From Flavivirga rizhaonensis (GTDB lineage: Bacteria > Bacteroidota > Bacteroidia > Flavobacteriales > Flavobacteriaceae): a DNA stretch of 64,000 nucleotides. Within the stretch, counting starts at the first letter, position 1, and every line of letters begins with the position of its first letter. Location of the stretch: NCBI RefSeq assembly GCF_004791695.1, contig NZ_SRSO01000006.1, positions 1 to 64,000 of the forward strand. The letters run 5' to 3'. Positions 43,921 to 53,659 of this stretch are shown here, one piece after another. The translations under genes were made by a program, and so were the position numbers. The notes beneath the pieces are model-generated. The model saw only the letters and a list, made by a program, of their open reading frames with translations. It was not told the DNA's origin and did not search any database.

Positions 43921-44498
43921 GGTCTTAAAAATATCATCTACACAATCCATAAAAAATTAGTGAATTAGATGAGGTATTTGATAGTGATTCGTTTTGTCGT
44001 GTGAATTGGTAAGTGATCGCTAACTTGATGTTGAAGTTCACTTAGTTATTCCAAACAAGAATTGGTATTAGTTGTCATTTTCGAATGCAATGAGAAATTT
44101 CAGAAGGATGAGATTCCTCCTCACAAGCTACGCTTTATATCTTCAAATAAAATATATTTTGTTTTCGATAGTGTTCTGGATGACATACATGTCCTTAAAC
44201 ATCAATGTTAACTATCTTGCAATTTAGTTTGAATGCTGTTTTAGTCGTTTCAAATACCATTTAAGTCGCTTTGTTTCTTTTTTTTCTCTGCCCCTACATA
44301 AATAAATACTTTTGCCCTAGGTGTTAATCATTAGATTCTTTTAAGAAATGATCTAAATATAATACCTGTAATTAAAAAGTTGTTTTTTGACAAACACAAG
44401 ATGAATGTATAAATTGTTAAAAATGAAAACTTTTACTATATTATCATTCAAAAAACACTAAAGTAGAAGTGACGTTTCTACAACCTAATTATAAATAA
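43921..44498. other. Intergenic region before the RND operon
   Basis: No gene is seen. It carries repeat copy 3 and the side word ATTCCAAACAAGAATTGGTATTAG (44047-44071). A TTTGACA at about 44386-44392 followed by TATAAATTG at 44408-44416 could be a promoter for the RND operon, but spacing fits neither consensus well. Confidence 0.4.
44075..44187 (-). repeat. Dispersed intergenic repeat, copy 3
   Basis: On the minus strand it reads TGTCATCCAGAACACTATCG, AAAATATATTTTATTTGAAG, TATAAAGCGTAGCTTGTGAGGAGG and AATCTCATCC, then a diverged end (GAAATTTCTC). The centre is almost the same as copy 2, in opposite orientation. Confidence 0.7.
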
Positions 44499-46829
44499 AT
44501 GAAAAAATCCCTTGTATTTTTCTTTGTACTTATTTTTCAATTAAATTATTCTCAAACCATAAACATAGGTCTTTTAACCGATAAAGATACACCAGAAGTA
44601 CAGCCTTTATTAGAACAATTAAAAACTGAAATTAAAGCAGTTTTAGGTCAAGGTAAAACAGTAAACTTTAAAAATGTACTTTCAAACAATTATAATTTAG
44701 AAACAGCAAAAGCTAATTATCAATCATTGGTTAATAGTGATGTAGATATTATTTTAGCTTTTGGAATCATGGATAATATTGTTTTGAGTCAACAAGAAAG
44801 TTATACCAAACCTGTTATTGTTTTTGGCTCCATTAATTCAGATTTTATAAATCTACCGCCAGAACAAAAAACATCTGGGATTAACAACATTACATATATT
44901 ATCGCTCCGTTGTCTTACAAGAAAGACCTGGATGCCTTTAAAACGATTTACGATTATAAGAATATTGGGATTATAATAGATAGTTATATTATAGATGCAC
45001 TTCCATTGGAAACTATATTTATTCCATATTTTCAGAAAGAAGGGAAACAATATCGTTTAATCCCTTTATCTGAAAGTGGTTTGAATGATTCCGATTTAAA
45101 TGGCTTGGATGCCGTTTATTTAGCTGGTGGTTTTGAGTTTAGCGATGCACAATTCGATCAATTAACCTCAATAATTAATGGCAAGAAATTACCCTCATTT
45201 TCAGCCAATAGAGTTAAAGATGTAGAACGAGGCATTTTAGCGACAAATCAACCACAAACCAATTTAGATCAATTTTTCAGGCGTATCGCTTTAAATGTTG
45301 AGGCGATATCAAATGGTACCAATGCTTCCGAGTTACCATTGTTCCTTGAATATAAAAACAAAATCACGATTAATTACGATACAGCAAAACGTATTAGTTT
45401 TCCATTGCGATATGCGATGTTAGGCTCAGCAGATTTTATTGGTAGTACTACAAAACCTAAAGTTGAAAATGCATTGTCTATATTAGATATCATGCGAGGT
45501 GTTTTAGATAAAAACTTGGGATTGTCTTCAGGTAAAAAGAGTATCGAGTTAAGCAGTCAAGATGTCAAAACAGCTAAAAGTGGTTATTTACCAAACGTTA
45601 CTGCTGGAGTGAGTGGTGTTTATTTAGATCCTAAAGTAGCAGAAATTTCAAATGGGAGTAATCCAGAATTTTCAACATCTGGAAATGTTGTTTTGGAACA
45701 ATTGATTTATTCTGAAAGTGCTTCAGCGAATATTGATATTAAAGATGAATTACAAAAAGCAGAACAAGAAAATTATAATGCGAACGAATTAGATGCTATA
45801 TTAAATGCCTCAGTTGCTTATTTTAATGCTTTAATATTAAAAACGAATACTAATATTCAGAATCAAAACTTACAAACCACAAAACGTAATTTAGAATTAG
45901 CAGAACAAAATTTTGAAGGAGGCGCATCCGGTAAATCAGATGTATTACGTTTTAGGAGTCAGTTAGCACAAAACACACAAAGTCTTATTGAAGCAGGGAA
46001 TCAATTACAGCAGGCTTTTTTTACGATCAATCAATTGATGAATTCGCCTATAAATAAGGATATAGACATTAATGATGCGGTGCTCTCTGAAGGTGTTTTT
46101 AAAAACTATAAATATGAGGATTTTTATAAGATTTTAGACGACCCAAAAATACAGCCAGCTTTAATTGAGTTTCTAATACAGCAAGCTAAAAAGAATGCTC
46201 CGGAATTAAAAAGCATTGCTTATAACTTAAATGTCACTAAACGGACTTACGATTTAAATGATTATGGTCGTTTTATCCCTACGGTAGCAATACAAGGACA
46301 ATACAATTTGGCAATCTCTCAATCTGGAAAAGGGGCAACTGTTCCTGCAGGTTTTCCAACTGCGCCAGATGGCACTTATAATATCGGATTGAATTTGTCC
46401 TTACCAATATTCAATCAAAATCAAAGAAATATAAATCGTCAAACAGCTGTAATTCAGCAAGAACAATTAGGTTTTGAAAAGGACAATATTGAATTAAGTA
46501 TAGAGAAAAATGTTAATGATATTATTTTAGATTTGATTAGTGAAATCGCGAATATTGAAATCTCTAAAGTATCTGAAGAAACCGCTAAAGAAAGTTTAGA
46601 TCTTACACAAAATGCTTACAAACAAGGAGCGGTACCAATTATTCAATTAATTGATGCGCAAACAAATTACTTGCAAGCTCAGTTAGCAAGATCTACAGCA
46701 AACTATAATTATTTAATTACTTCCATGCAATTAGAACGCGCTATAGGCTACTTCTTTTTGACGCATACACAAGCAGAAAATCAGCAATTCATTCAAGAAG
46801 CCAATCAATATATTTTGAGTAAAAACTAA
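44499..46829 (+). CDS. Fusion of a substrate-binding-like domain and a TolC-type outer membrane channel
   Basis: A 776-residue exported protein (signal ending LNYSQT). Residues 20-310 look like a periplasmic ABC-type substrate-binding domain: INIGLLTDKDTPEVQP, DVDIILAFGIMDN, KPVIVFGS, GLDAVYLAGGFEFSD and ILATNQPQTNLDQFFRRIALN. Residues 330-776 are an outer-membrane efflux protein with helical repeats (YFNALILKTNTNIQNQNLQTT, AEQNFEGGASGKSDVLRFRSQ, AYKQGAVPIIQLIDAQTNYLQAQ). It is the first gene of an operon with the adaptor and pump. The extra domain might sense or capture the exported substrate. I do not know a characterised protein with this layout. Confidence 0.78.
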   Translation: MKKSLVFFFVLIFQLNYSQTINIGLLTDKDTPEVQPLLEQLKTEIKAVLGQGKTVNFKNVLSNNYNLETAKANYQSLVNSDVDIILAFGIMDNIVLSQQESYTKPVIVFGSINSDFINLPPEQKTSGINNITYIIAPLSYKKDLDAFKTIYDYKNIGIIIDSYIIDALPLETIFIPYFQKEGKQYRLIPLSESGLNDSDLNGLDAVYLAGGFEFSDAQFDQLTSIINGKKLPSFSANRVKDVERGILATNQPQTNLDQFFRRIALNVEAISNGTNASELPLFLEYKNKITINYDTAKRISFPLRYAMLGSADFIGSTTKPKVENALSILDIMRGVLDKNLGLSSGKKSIELSSQDVKTAKSGYLPNVTAGVSGVYLDPKVAEISNGSNPEFSTSGNVVLEQLIYSESASANIDIKDELQKAEQENYNANELDAILNASVAYFNALILKTNTNIQNQNLQTTKRNLELAEQNFEGGASGKSDVLRFRSQLAQNTQSLIEAGNQLQQAFFTINQLMNSPINKDIDINDAVLSEGVFKNYKYEDFYKILDDPKIQPALIEFLIQQAKKNAPELKSIAYNLNVTKRTYDLNDYGRFIPTVAIQGQYNLAISQSGKGATVPAGFPTAPDGTYNIGLNLSLPIFNQNQRNINRQTAVIQQEQLGFEKDNIELSIEKNVNDIILDLISEIANIEISKVSEETAKESLDLTQNAYKQGAVPIIQLIDAQTNYLQAQLARSTANYNYLITSMQLERAIGYFFLTHTQAENQQFIQEANQYILSKN

Positions 46830-46840
46830 CAACCAGCATT

Positions 46841-47932
46841 ATGAAGATTAAAAGATATACCTTAATAACAATTTTGAGTTTAATTGCCTTTGTTTCCTGT
46901 AAAGAAGAGAAACAAGTTAAAGAGGTGGTTTTACGACCAGTAAAGTATGCCGTAGTTGGTGATGTTGACGCTCATAAAATAAGAACGTTTAGTGGTACAG
47001 CTAAAGCAGGAGATGCTATTAATTTGAGTTTTAGAAGTGGAGGTATTATTACTAAGGTGAATCATTGGAAAGGCTCAAAAGTAAAGAAGGGTGATGTTAT
47101 TGCCAGATTAGATAATGTGGAAGCAAGCTTAGCTTATGAGCAAAGTGTGTCGGCATTAAAAAGCGCAGAATCTTCTATGAATACCGCCAAATCTAATTTA
47201 AATAGGATTAAATCGTTATATGAAAAAGGAAGTAATTCGTTGAGTGATTATGAAGCAGCCAAGAATTCTTATCAAACAGCCTTAGATCAATATGAATCGG
47301 CAAAGCGCAATAAAAGTATTCAGGCGACACAATTAAGTTATGGTGTTGTTAAAGCACCGAAAGATGGTTTGATTGCCGATACCGATGGAGGAGTGGGAGA
47401 GCGTGTAGCGGCGGGGCATGTATTTGCTATTCTTAATGCTGGTAAAGACATAAAAATAGAAGTAGGACTACCGGAAAATGTTGTGAATAGAGCTGCAGCT
47501 GGTATGAAAACTAAATTAGAGTTTTCGGCAATTGAGGGCAAAGTATTTGATGGCACTGTTACAGAAGTTGCTCCAATAATTAACCCAGAAGCTGCAACGT
47601 ATAATACAGCGATATTTTTAGATATACCAGATCCCGAGATTAAGCCTGGTATGGCTGCTGATGTTACTTTTAATTTCTCAGAAACAACAAATACATCTGA
47701 TACATCATTAATTATCCCAGTAAAAGCAGTTGGTGAAGATGGAAAAGGGCGTTTTGTTTTTTTAATTACAACTAAAGATAAAATCACCGGAACAGTAAAT
47801 AAACGCTACATTGAATTAGGCGAACTAACGACAGACGGTTTTAAGGTGAAAAAAGGATTAGTTAATGGCGATAAAATAGCTACTGCGGGTTTACAAACTT
47901 TACTTGATGGTCAAGACGTAAGATTAAAATAA
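46841..47932 (+). CDS. RND efflux periplasmic adaptor (membrane fusion protein) lipoprotein
   Basis: A 363-residue lipoprotein (lipobox FVSC, Cys 20). Domain order is typical: a barrel-sandwich half (ISGGIITKVNHWKGSKVKKGDVIARLDN), a coiled-coil hairpin (about 85-150), the second lipoyl half (LSYGVVKAPKDGLIADTDGGVGERVAAG), a beta barrel and a membrane-proximal domain ending ATAGLQTLLDGQDVRLK. It joins the TolC-like channel to the pump encoded on either side. The gene follows its neighbour after 11 bases. The substrate is unknown. Confidence 0.92.
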   Translation: MKIKRYTLITILSLIAFVSCKEEKQVKEVVLRPVKYAVVGDVDAHKIRTFSGTAKAGDAINLSFRSGGIITKVNHWKGSKVKKGDVIARLDNVEASLAYEQSVSALKSAESSMNTAKSNLNRIKSLYEKGSNSLSDYEAAKNSYQTALDQYESAKRNKSIQATQLSYGVVKAPKDGLIADTDGGVGERVAAGHVFAILNAGKDIKIEVGLPENVVNRAAAGMKTKLEFSAIEGKVFDGTVTEVAPIINPEAATYNTAIFLDIPDPEIKPGMAADVTFNFSETTNTSDTSLIIPVKAVGEDGKGRFVFLITTKDKITGTVNKRYIELGELTTDGFKVKKGLVNGDKIATAGLQTLLDGQDVRLK

Positions 47933-47956
47933 TAACTACCAACCAAAATATTAATT

Positions 47957-50900
47957 ATGAATCTTACTGAATTTTCAATAAATCGTAATCGTGTTGTTTT
48001 AAGTATTCTGGCTGTTGTTATGGTTATGGGTGCTGTTTTTTATACTTCCCTATCAAGGGACAGTATGCCGCCTTATACTATTAGAGTCGCATCCATTGTT
48101 TCATCGTTTCCTGGTGCAAGCCCGGAACGTGTTGAGGAACTCGTTAGTGATAAAATCGAAAAAGTAGCTCAGGAGCTACCAGAATTAAAAGTGGTGAAAA
48201 GTACATCACGTACAGGGCTTTCTGTAGTTCAGGTAGAACTTAAAATGGAGGTAGCACCAGAAGAGTTACAGCCTGTTTGGGATCGTTTACGTCGTAAATT
48301 AAGTTCTGTTCAAGGTCTGCCAAATAATGTACAGCCACAATTGAAAGATGACGGTATTGGTGAGGTGTTTGGTATTGCGGTAGGTTTAATTTCTGATGGG
48401 TTTGACTATTCCGAAATGAAAGATTATGCAGACGATTTAAGGGATGATTTAATTAAATTGGAAGATGCTGCAAAAGTTGAATTAAATGGAGAACAAGATG
48501 AACGTGTATTTGTAGAATTTGAAAATACCAGATTAAAAACCTATGGTTTAACAGCTAATAAATTACAAAACATTATTGCTGGCACAAATATTTTAAGTTC
48601 AGGAGGCACCATTAATGTAGAAGCAGAGCGTATTATTTTAGAGCCCACAGGAAATTTTAATGATATTGAGTCTATCCGTGACATGTTAATTCCCGTTGGT
48701 CAAGATGGACAGGTAGTCGCTTTAAAAGATATGACTACTATTAAAAAAGGATACATCAATCCGCCAAAACAAAAAGTGCGCATCAATGGTAAAGATGCTA
48801 TTTCACTGCATGTTTCGTTAAAAAAAGGCGCTAATATTATCAAGTTAGGTGAAGAAATAGATGTGGTATTAGCAGCATGGAAAGATAAATTGCCCGTTGG
48901 TTTAGACGTGTCTCGCTTAGCATCCATAGATCAATATATCGATTTAAAGATTAGTGATTTTATAGGCAACTTATTACAGGCTATAGCTATTGTATTGGCA
49001 GTTATGCTATTCTTTTTAGGTATAAGAACAGGGTTGGTCATAGCTAGTTTAATTCCCATTGTAACGATTACAACCCTTATGATCATGGGGTTAATTGATG
49101 TTGGATTAAATCAAATTTCATTAGCTGCATTAATTATGGCACTAGGAATGATGGTAGATAATGCCATTGTTGTCGCCGAATCTGTCATGGTGAAAATGGA
49201 GGCAGGCATTCCAGTTAAAAAAGCAGCAATAGATTCGTGTTCAGAATTATTTACCCCATTGTTAATTTCAACCTTAACGACTTCCGCAGCGTTTTTAGCT
49301 TTCTTTATGGCAGAATCTGTCATGGGAGATATTATGGGGCCCATTTTTGTCGTAATCACTATTGCATTAATATCATCTTGGTTAATCGCTTTAAGCATTA
49401 TTACCTTGTTCTGCGTGTTCTTCTTAAAAGTGAAGCCAAAAGAAGAAGGCAAAGTAAGTTTCCTGGATAAATTAATTAACGGACTAAAGAACAAATATAA
49501 AGACCTGATTCTATTAGCATTATCCTGGAAGAAATCGGTACTGGTTTTAATCGTTTTTATGTTCTTTCTCTCTATTTATGGGTTCGGTTTTTTAGGTTTT
49601 GTTTTCTTCCCAGACAGTGATCGTAATATGATTACCGTTGATGTTAATCTACCTGAAGGTACTAAGATTGAAAGTACAACAGAGGTTATTAAAGCGCTAG
49701 AGAACTTTATGCAAACTGAGTTAAAAGTAAATGAAGATAAACCAGATGGTATAGTAGATTGGTCGGCTTATATTGGTGAAGGGCCATCAGCCTATGATTT
49801 AGGATATAATGCAGATGAAGCAAATTCAAACTACGCTCATATCTTAATAAATACGTCTTCTTTTTTAGTGAATAATGAGATGGTTGAAAAGTTAGATGCT
49901 TATAGTTTTGAAAACTTTCCTAATGCAGATATTAAAGTAGGTTTACTTGGTTCTGGTGGTGGCGGAACACCAGTAGAAATAGAAGTCTCAGGTGATAATC
50001 CCGATAAATTGGCAAGTATAGCTGAAGAAATCAAAGCAAAATTGTTTACTATTTCGGGAACAAAGAATATTAAGGACGATTGGGGACCAAAAGGAAAGAA
50101 ATTTGTTATAGATATAGACCCTAATAAAGCACAAATAGCAGGTGTGACCAATCAAGACATTGCAACTTCATTACAAACTGTTTTAGATGGTTTTCAAGCG
50201 GGGGAATATAGAGAAGGAGATAAATCCATTCCTATAGTAATGAAGAGTAACCAAAGTAAACAGCAATCGTTATCTTCATTAGAAACATTGAATATTTATG
50301 CTCAAAGTTCGGGAAAAAGTGTGCCACTGTTACAAGTCGCTACTATCGTTCCAGAATGGCAGTACTCCAAAATAAAGCGTGTAGATTTAACCAGAACGAT
50401 TAAAGTCTCAAGTGAATTAACAACTACCGGAAACGCATCAGAAGTAACGCAAACTATTACGCCGTGGCTTGACGAGCAAAAAGAAATTTGGGAAAAAGGC
50501 TATAGTTATGAATTAGGAGGTGACGCTAAAAGTTCAGCAGAGAATATGGGAGCAGTGGCAAGTTACTTACCATTATCTGCATTCATTATAGTTATGTTAC
50601 TAATTATTCAGTTTAACTCGTTTAGAAAAATGGTCATGATTGTATGTACAATTCCACTTGGTGTTATTGGTATGGTATTAGGGTTATTAATTTTTGGTGT
50701 ACCGTTCGGTTTTATGGCATTTTTAGGCGTTATTTCATTAGCTGGTATTGTAATCAATAATGCTATTGTACTTGTTGACAGAATAGAAATTGAAGAAAGC
50801 GAACTAAAACGTAAACCGCAAGATGCTATCATAGCGGCATGCTTACAAAGATTCAGGCCTATTTTATTAGCTACCTTTACAACCGTTTTAGGTTTAGTGC

Positions 50901-51067
50901 CTTTATATCTTGGTGGCGGTGAAATGTGGGAGCCTATGGCTGTAACCATTATGATTGGTTTATTGTTTGGAACGGTAATTACATTGTTGTTTATCCCAGC
51001 ATTTTACAGCGTCATGTATAAAGTTAATTATTCGGGATATGAGTTTAATGATGACTTATTAGATTAA
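47957..51067 (+). CDS. RND family efflux pump, inner membrane subunit (AcrB-like)
   Basis: A 1036-residue proton-driven exporter. Twelve membrane segments are arranged as one plus five in each half, with two large periplasmic loops. TM4 contains ALIMALGMMVDNAIVVAESVM with the acidic residue for proton relay, and the second-half equivalent is GVISLAGIVINNAIVLVDRIE. FFPDSDRNMITVDVNLPEGT starts the second periplasmic part. It lies in an operon with its adaptor and channel. HAE-type multidrug or lipid/hydrophobic export is suggested by the family; no metal-exporter signature was noticed. Confidence 0.93.
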   Translation: MNLTEFSINRNRVVLSILAVVMVMGAVFYTSLSRDSMPPYTIRVASIVSSFPGASPERVEELVSDKIEKVAQELPELKVVKSTSRTGLSVVQVELKMEVAPEELQPVWDRLRRKLSSVQGLPNNVQPQLKDDGIGEVFGIAVGLISDGFDYSEMKDYADDLRDDLIKLEDAAKVELNGEQDERVFVEFENTRLKTYGLTANKLQNIIAGTNILSSGGTINVEAERIILEPTGNFNDIESIRDMLIPVGQDGQVVALKDMTTIKKGYINPPKQKVRINGKDAISLHVSLKKGANIIKLGEEIDVVLAAWKDKLPVGLDVSRLASIDQYIDLKISDFIGNLLQAIAIVLAVMLFFLGIRTGLVIASLIPIVTITTLMIMGLIDVGLNQISLAALIMALGMMVDNAIVVAESVMVKMEAGIPVKKAAIDSCSELFTPLLISTLTTSAAFLAFFMAESVMGDIMGPIFVVITIALISSWLIALSIITLFCVFFLKVKPKEEGKVSFLDKLINGLKNKYKDLILLALSWKKSVLVLIVFMFFLSIYGFGFLGFVFFPDSDRNMITVDVNLPEGTKIESTTEVIKALENFMQTELKVNEDKPDGIVDWSAYIGEGPSAYDLGYNADEANSNYAHILINTSSFLVNNEMVEKLDAYSFENFPNADIKVGLLGSGGGGTPVEIEVSGDNPDKLASIAEEIKAKLFTISGTKNIKDDWGPKGKKFVIDIDPNKAQIAGVTNQDIATSLQTVLDGFQAGEYREGDKSIPIVMKSNQSKQQSLSSLETLNIYAQSSGKSVPLLQVATIVPEWQYSKIKRVDLTRTIKVSSELTTTGNASEVTQTITPWLDEQKEIWEKGYSYELGGDAKSSAENMGAVASYLPLSAFIIVMLLIIQFNSFRKMVMIVCTIPLGVIGMVLGLLIFGVPFGFMAFLGVISLAGIVINNAIVLVDRIEIEESELKRKPQDAIIAACLQRFRPILLATFTTVLGLVPLYLGGGEMWEPMAVTIMIGLLFGTVITLLFIPAFYSVMYKVNYSGYEFNDDLLD

Positions 51068-51079
51068 ATATTTCTTATA

Positions 51080-51694
51080 ATGAAGAACTTTAGATTCGTT
51101 ATCCTTTTCTTTATTCTATTACCTAGTTGCTCTAGTGTTAAATTATTGGATTATTGGAAGTCTTCAGATTTTGAAAAAACCTTAGATAATAGAATTTTAG
51201 TTATCGCTAAAAATTCAGATTTTGAGGTTAGAAAATCTTATGAAACGGCAATTGCCAGAGAATTAAGAAGTCATGGAATAGATGTTATAGAGATGTATGA
51301 GAAATTCCCAGGTATCGTTGAGGATGACAATAGAACTCAGGAAGATGTTGATATGATTCTAAAAGTATTTGAAAAAGAAGGCGTGAACGGTATTGTTTTA
51401 ATGTCATTGAAAAATACTATAGAGACGAAAAATAGTGATTATGACATAAGTAAAGATTATAATGAAAAATCTTCTTTTGAATTGATGAGTGATTCAGGAT
51501 CTAAGAATTTGCCTATTATGTCAGAATTAAAATCGACTACTTATGTTTTAGAAGCACTAACCTATGATCTTACTTTAGAAAATGACAACCAGTTAGTAAA
51601 TGTTTGTTTAATTGATGTTACAGACCCTAAATCTGGGGCAAAGATTCTTAAAAGTTTTTCTAAAATAGTAGGAAACCAATTTAAGAGTAATTAA
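51080..51694 (+). CDS. Lipoprotein of unknown function (paralogue of the one at 60092)
   Basis: A 204-residue lipoprotein (lipobox LPSC, Cys 17), beginning SCSSVKLLDYWKSSD. The core has a Rossmann-like alternation of strands and helices (NRILVIAKNSDFEVRKSYE, ELRSHGIDVIEMY, VNGIVLMSLK). Cysteine, SxVK...W, VRR/VRK, ELRSHGI and LEALTYDL positions match the protein at 60092-60736, so the two are members of one family. It follows the RND pump by 12 bases and may be an accessory of the pump. The molecular role is unknown. Confidence 0.7.
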   Translation: MKNFRFVILFFILLPSCSSVKLLDYWKSSDFEKTLDNRILVIAKNSDFEVRKSYETAIARELRSHGIDVIEMYEKFPGIVEDDNRTQEDVDMILKVFEKEGVNGIVLMSLKNTIETKNSDYDISKDYNEKSSFELMSDSGSKNLPIMSELKSTTYVLEALTYDLTLENDNQLVNVCLIDVTDPKSGAKILKSFSKIVGNQFKSN

Positions 51695-51700
51695 AGTTTT

Positions 51701-52927
51701 ATGGTAAAAAAGAGATTTCGATGTTTACACGTTTCTTATACTATAGTAGTTATATCATTTTTGTTTTTTGGATGTGGCGTTACAAGTCCTGCTATTTTTA
51801 ATCCAATAAAAAAAGATAATACGCCAATGAAACTAGCCATCTTTTTGGATGGAACTGCGAATAATGAAAGGAGCTATACGAATGTATCTAAATTATATAA
51901 TTTAACGACATTGCAAAATAACCCAAATATAAGCGCAGTATATCTTAGAGGTGTTGGTAACGGAGCAGATATTCTTGGTATTGTTACTGGATCTGGTATT
52001 AAAAGGGAAGTGTGTAATGCGTATCTTTATTTAGCAGAGAATTATAATCACCAAAGGCATGACGAAATTTATATTTTTGGCTTTAGTAGAGGCGCTTACG
52101 CTTCCAGAATTTTAGCAGGATTAATTTATGTAGCAGGTATTGTTGATGTTAAAGAGATACCTAAAAATAAGCGTTTAAAATTTATTAGGAAAATTTATGA
52201 AGCGCATAAAAGTGATAAGGATATAACAGCTCGAAGAGCTTCTGTTTTTAAAGTGACAAAACAGCCCATAAACCCAGAAGATTATAAAATTGAATTTATG
52301 GGATTGTGGGATACTGTTGAAGCGCTCGGAATTCCTAAATATGAGGAAGAGTATTATACTCCAAAAAATAAATATGTAGATCAATTATGTAATATAAAAA
52401 AAGTATCACATGCTTTATCTCTTAATGACAGTAGAAGTTCTGTTTTCACCCCTGTGCTTTTTACACATGGTGCTTTAGTGTCTTCATGTCCAGAAGTAAA
52501 TCCAGAAAATATAGCAAATGAAGTTTGGTTTTTTGGAAATCATTCAGATGTTGGTGGAGGCGCAAGAAATACTTATATAAGCGGAGTATCTTTAAATTGG
52601 ATGATTAGTGAACTTAAAGGTTATAATTTATTGCCTGAAAATACAAGTGTTTATGAAAACAGTTTAGACGTTACCAATGATACTGGAAAAGGTTTTTATA
52701 GATTGTTTTTACCCAAGAGGGAAAGGAAATTATCGTCGTTGGCCTCTACAAATGGGTATAAAAAAGATAAACTAAAAATACATAAATCTGTTTTAGAAAG
52801 GTTGAAAACCTCATTGAAAACCTATGAAATTAATTTAATAAAGTTATTTAGTGAGTGTTTTGATAAAAATGAAATAGGAGGTTATAATTATATAAAAAAA
52901 TCGGATTGTTTTACTGTTATTGAATAA
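51701..52927 (+). CDS. DUF2235 alpha/beta-hydrolase family lipoprotein
   Basis: A 408-residue protein with a hydrophobic signal and a possible lipid-anchor cysteine (FFGC, Cys 25; the -3 residue is Phe, not ideal). LAIFLDGTANN (residues 45-55) and the nucleophile elbow G-F-S-R-G (127-131, serine 129) are the DUF2235 hallmarks, followed by FMGLWDTVEALG (Asp) and WFFGNHSDVGGGA (His). The family includes phospholipase effectors of type VI secretion, but a signal-bearing copy in an efflux operon is unlikely to be such an effector. It may act on lipids at the envelope. Confidence 0.8.
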   Translation: MVKKRFRCLHVSYTIVVISFLFFGCGVTSPAIFNPIKKDNTPMKLAIFLDGTANNERSYTNVSKLYNLTTLQNNPNISAVYLRGVGNGADILGIVTGSGIKREVCNAYLYLAENYNHQRHDEIYIFGFSRGAYASRILAGLIYVAGIVDVKEIPKNKRLKFIRKIYEAHKSDKDITARRASVFKVTKQPINPEDYKIEFMGLWDTVEALGIPKYEEEYYTPKNKYVDQLCNIKKVSHALSLNDSRSSVFTPVLFTHGALVSSCPEVNPENIANEVWFFGNHSDVGGGARNTYISGVSLNWMISELKGYNLLPENTSVYENSLDVTNDTGKGFYRLFLPKRERKLSSLASTNGYKKDKLKIHKSVLERLKTSLKTYEINLIKLFSECFDKNEIGGYNYIKKSDCFTVIE

Positions 52928-52932
52928 AAATT

Positions 52933-53592
52933 ATGTTGGAAAAACTATATCAATTTAGATTTCGGTTATTACTATTCGCTCAATTGTCCATTTTATTTGG
53001 AGCCTTATTGTTTACCTCAGATTGGTTTGAGAGTTATATATCTCCAGTACTTTTTATTTTAAATCTATTTGCTGGAGTCGTTCTGTTCTCAGCTAGCAAA
53101 CGCAAAATGTGGAGCATCATCGTGTTATTATGTATTGCAATAATATGTTTTGGCGTGGACATTTCGAAAATAAAGTATAAAAAACTATTTAGTGCATTAC
53201 ATCTAATTATCTTTTTCTTATTCTATTTACTGCTAACATTAGAAACTATAAAACAAGTATGGAATTCAAAAGAAGTAGACAAACATGTTATTTTTGGACT
53301 AATTAGCGGGTATATTTCACTTGGATTGATTGGGTTTTTTATATGTTTGAGTATAGAAATAGCATATCCGAATTCGTTTTCAGGTTTAATTGAAGGGGTT
53401 TCAATAACTGAAAACTTAATGTACTACAGCTATATTACTTTACTAACCATTGGGTATGGAGATATTTTACCTGTTAACGCTTTAGCTCATAAGGCTGCTA
53501 TTTTAATTGGTTTAATGGGGCAGATTTACTTAGTTGTAATAACAGCTATTGTAGTTGGGAAATATATTAATCAAATATCAATTAAAAAATGA
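52933..53592 (+). CDS. Six-segment membrane protein with potassium-channel pore
   Basis: A 219-residue protein with six hydrophobic segments (about 10-28, 36-54, 59-75, 88-107, 118-142 and 188-212). Between the last two lies a pore helix and the selectivity filter T-I-G-Y-G-D (172-177), the potassium-channel signature of the Ion_trans_2 family. There is no cytoplasmic RCK domain and no voltage-sensor arginine row. It follows the DUF2235 gene after 5 bases. A role in envelope or ion balance next to the efflux pump is only inference. Confidence 0.85.
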   Translation: MLEKLYQFRFRLLLFAQLSILFGALLFTSDWFESYISPVLFILNLFAGVVLFSASKRKMWSIIVLLCIAIICFGVDISKIKYKKLFSALHLIIFFLFYLLLTLETIKQVWNSKEVDKHVIFGLISGYISLGLIGFFICLSIEIAYPNSFSGLIEGVSITENLMYYSYITLLTIGYGDILPVNALAHKAAILIGLMGQIYLVVITAIVVGKYINQISIKK

Positions 53593-53659
53593 TCTTCAAA
53601 AGATTTTAAGTACTAAGGAAATTATTATAAATATTACAAAACAATTTAAATATAAAACC

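Noticed and set aside
49111..49494. 127-codon minus-strand ORF inside the RND pump gene
   Set aside because: Antisense to conserved membrane segments of the pump; no start signal or own homology. The same holds for the other long antisense frames in ilvD, the GH-A gene, the adaptor, the MFS gene and the transporter.
51701..52927. Type VI secretion effector call for the DUF2235 protein
   Set aside because: It has its own export signal and no VgrG, PAAR or immunity-type neighbour; the family match alone does not support an effector role.
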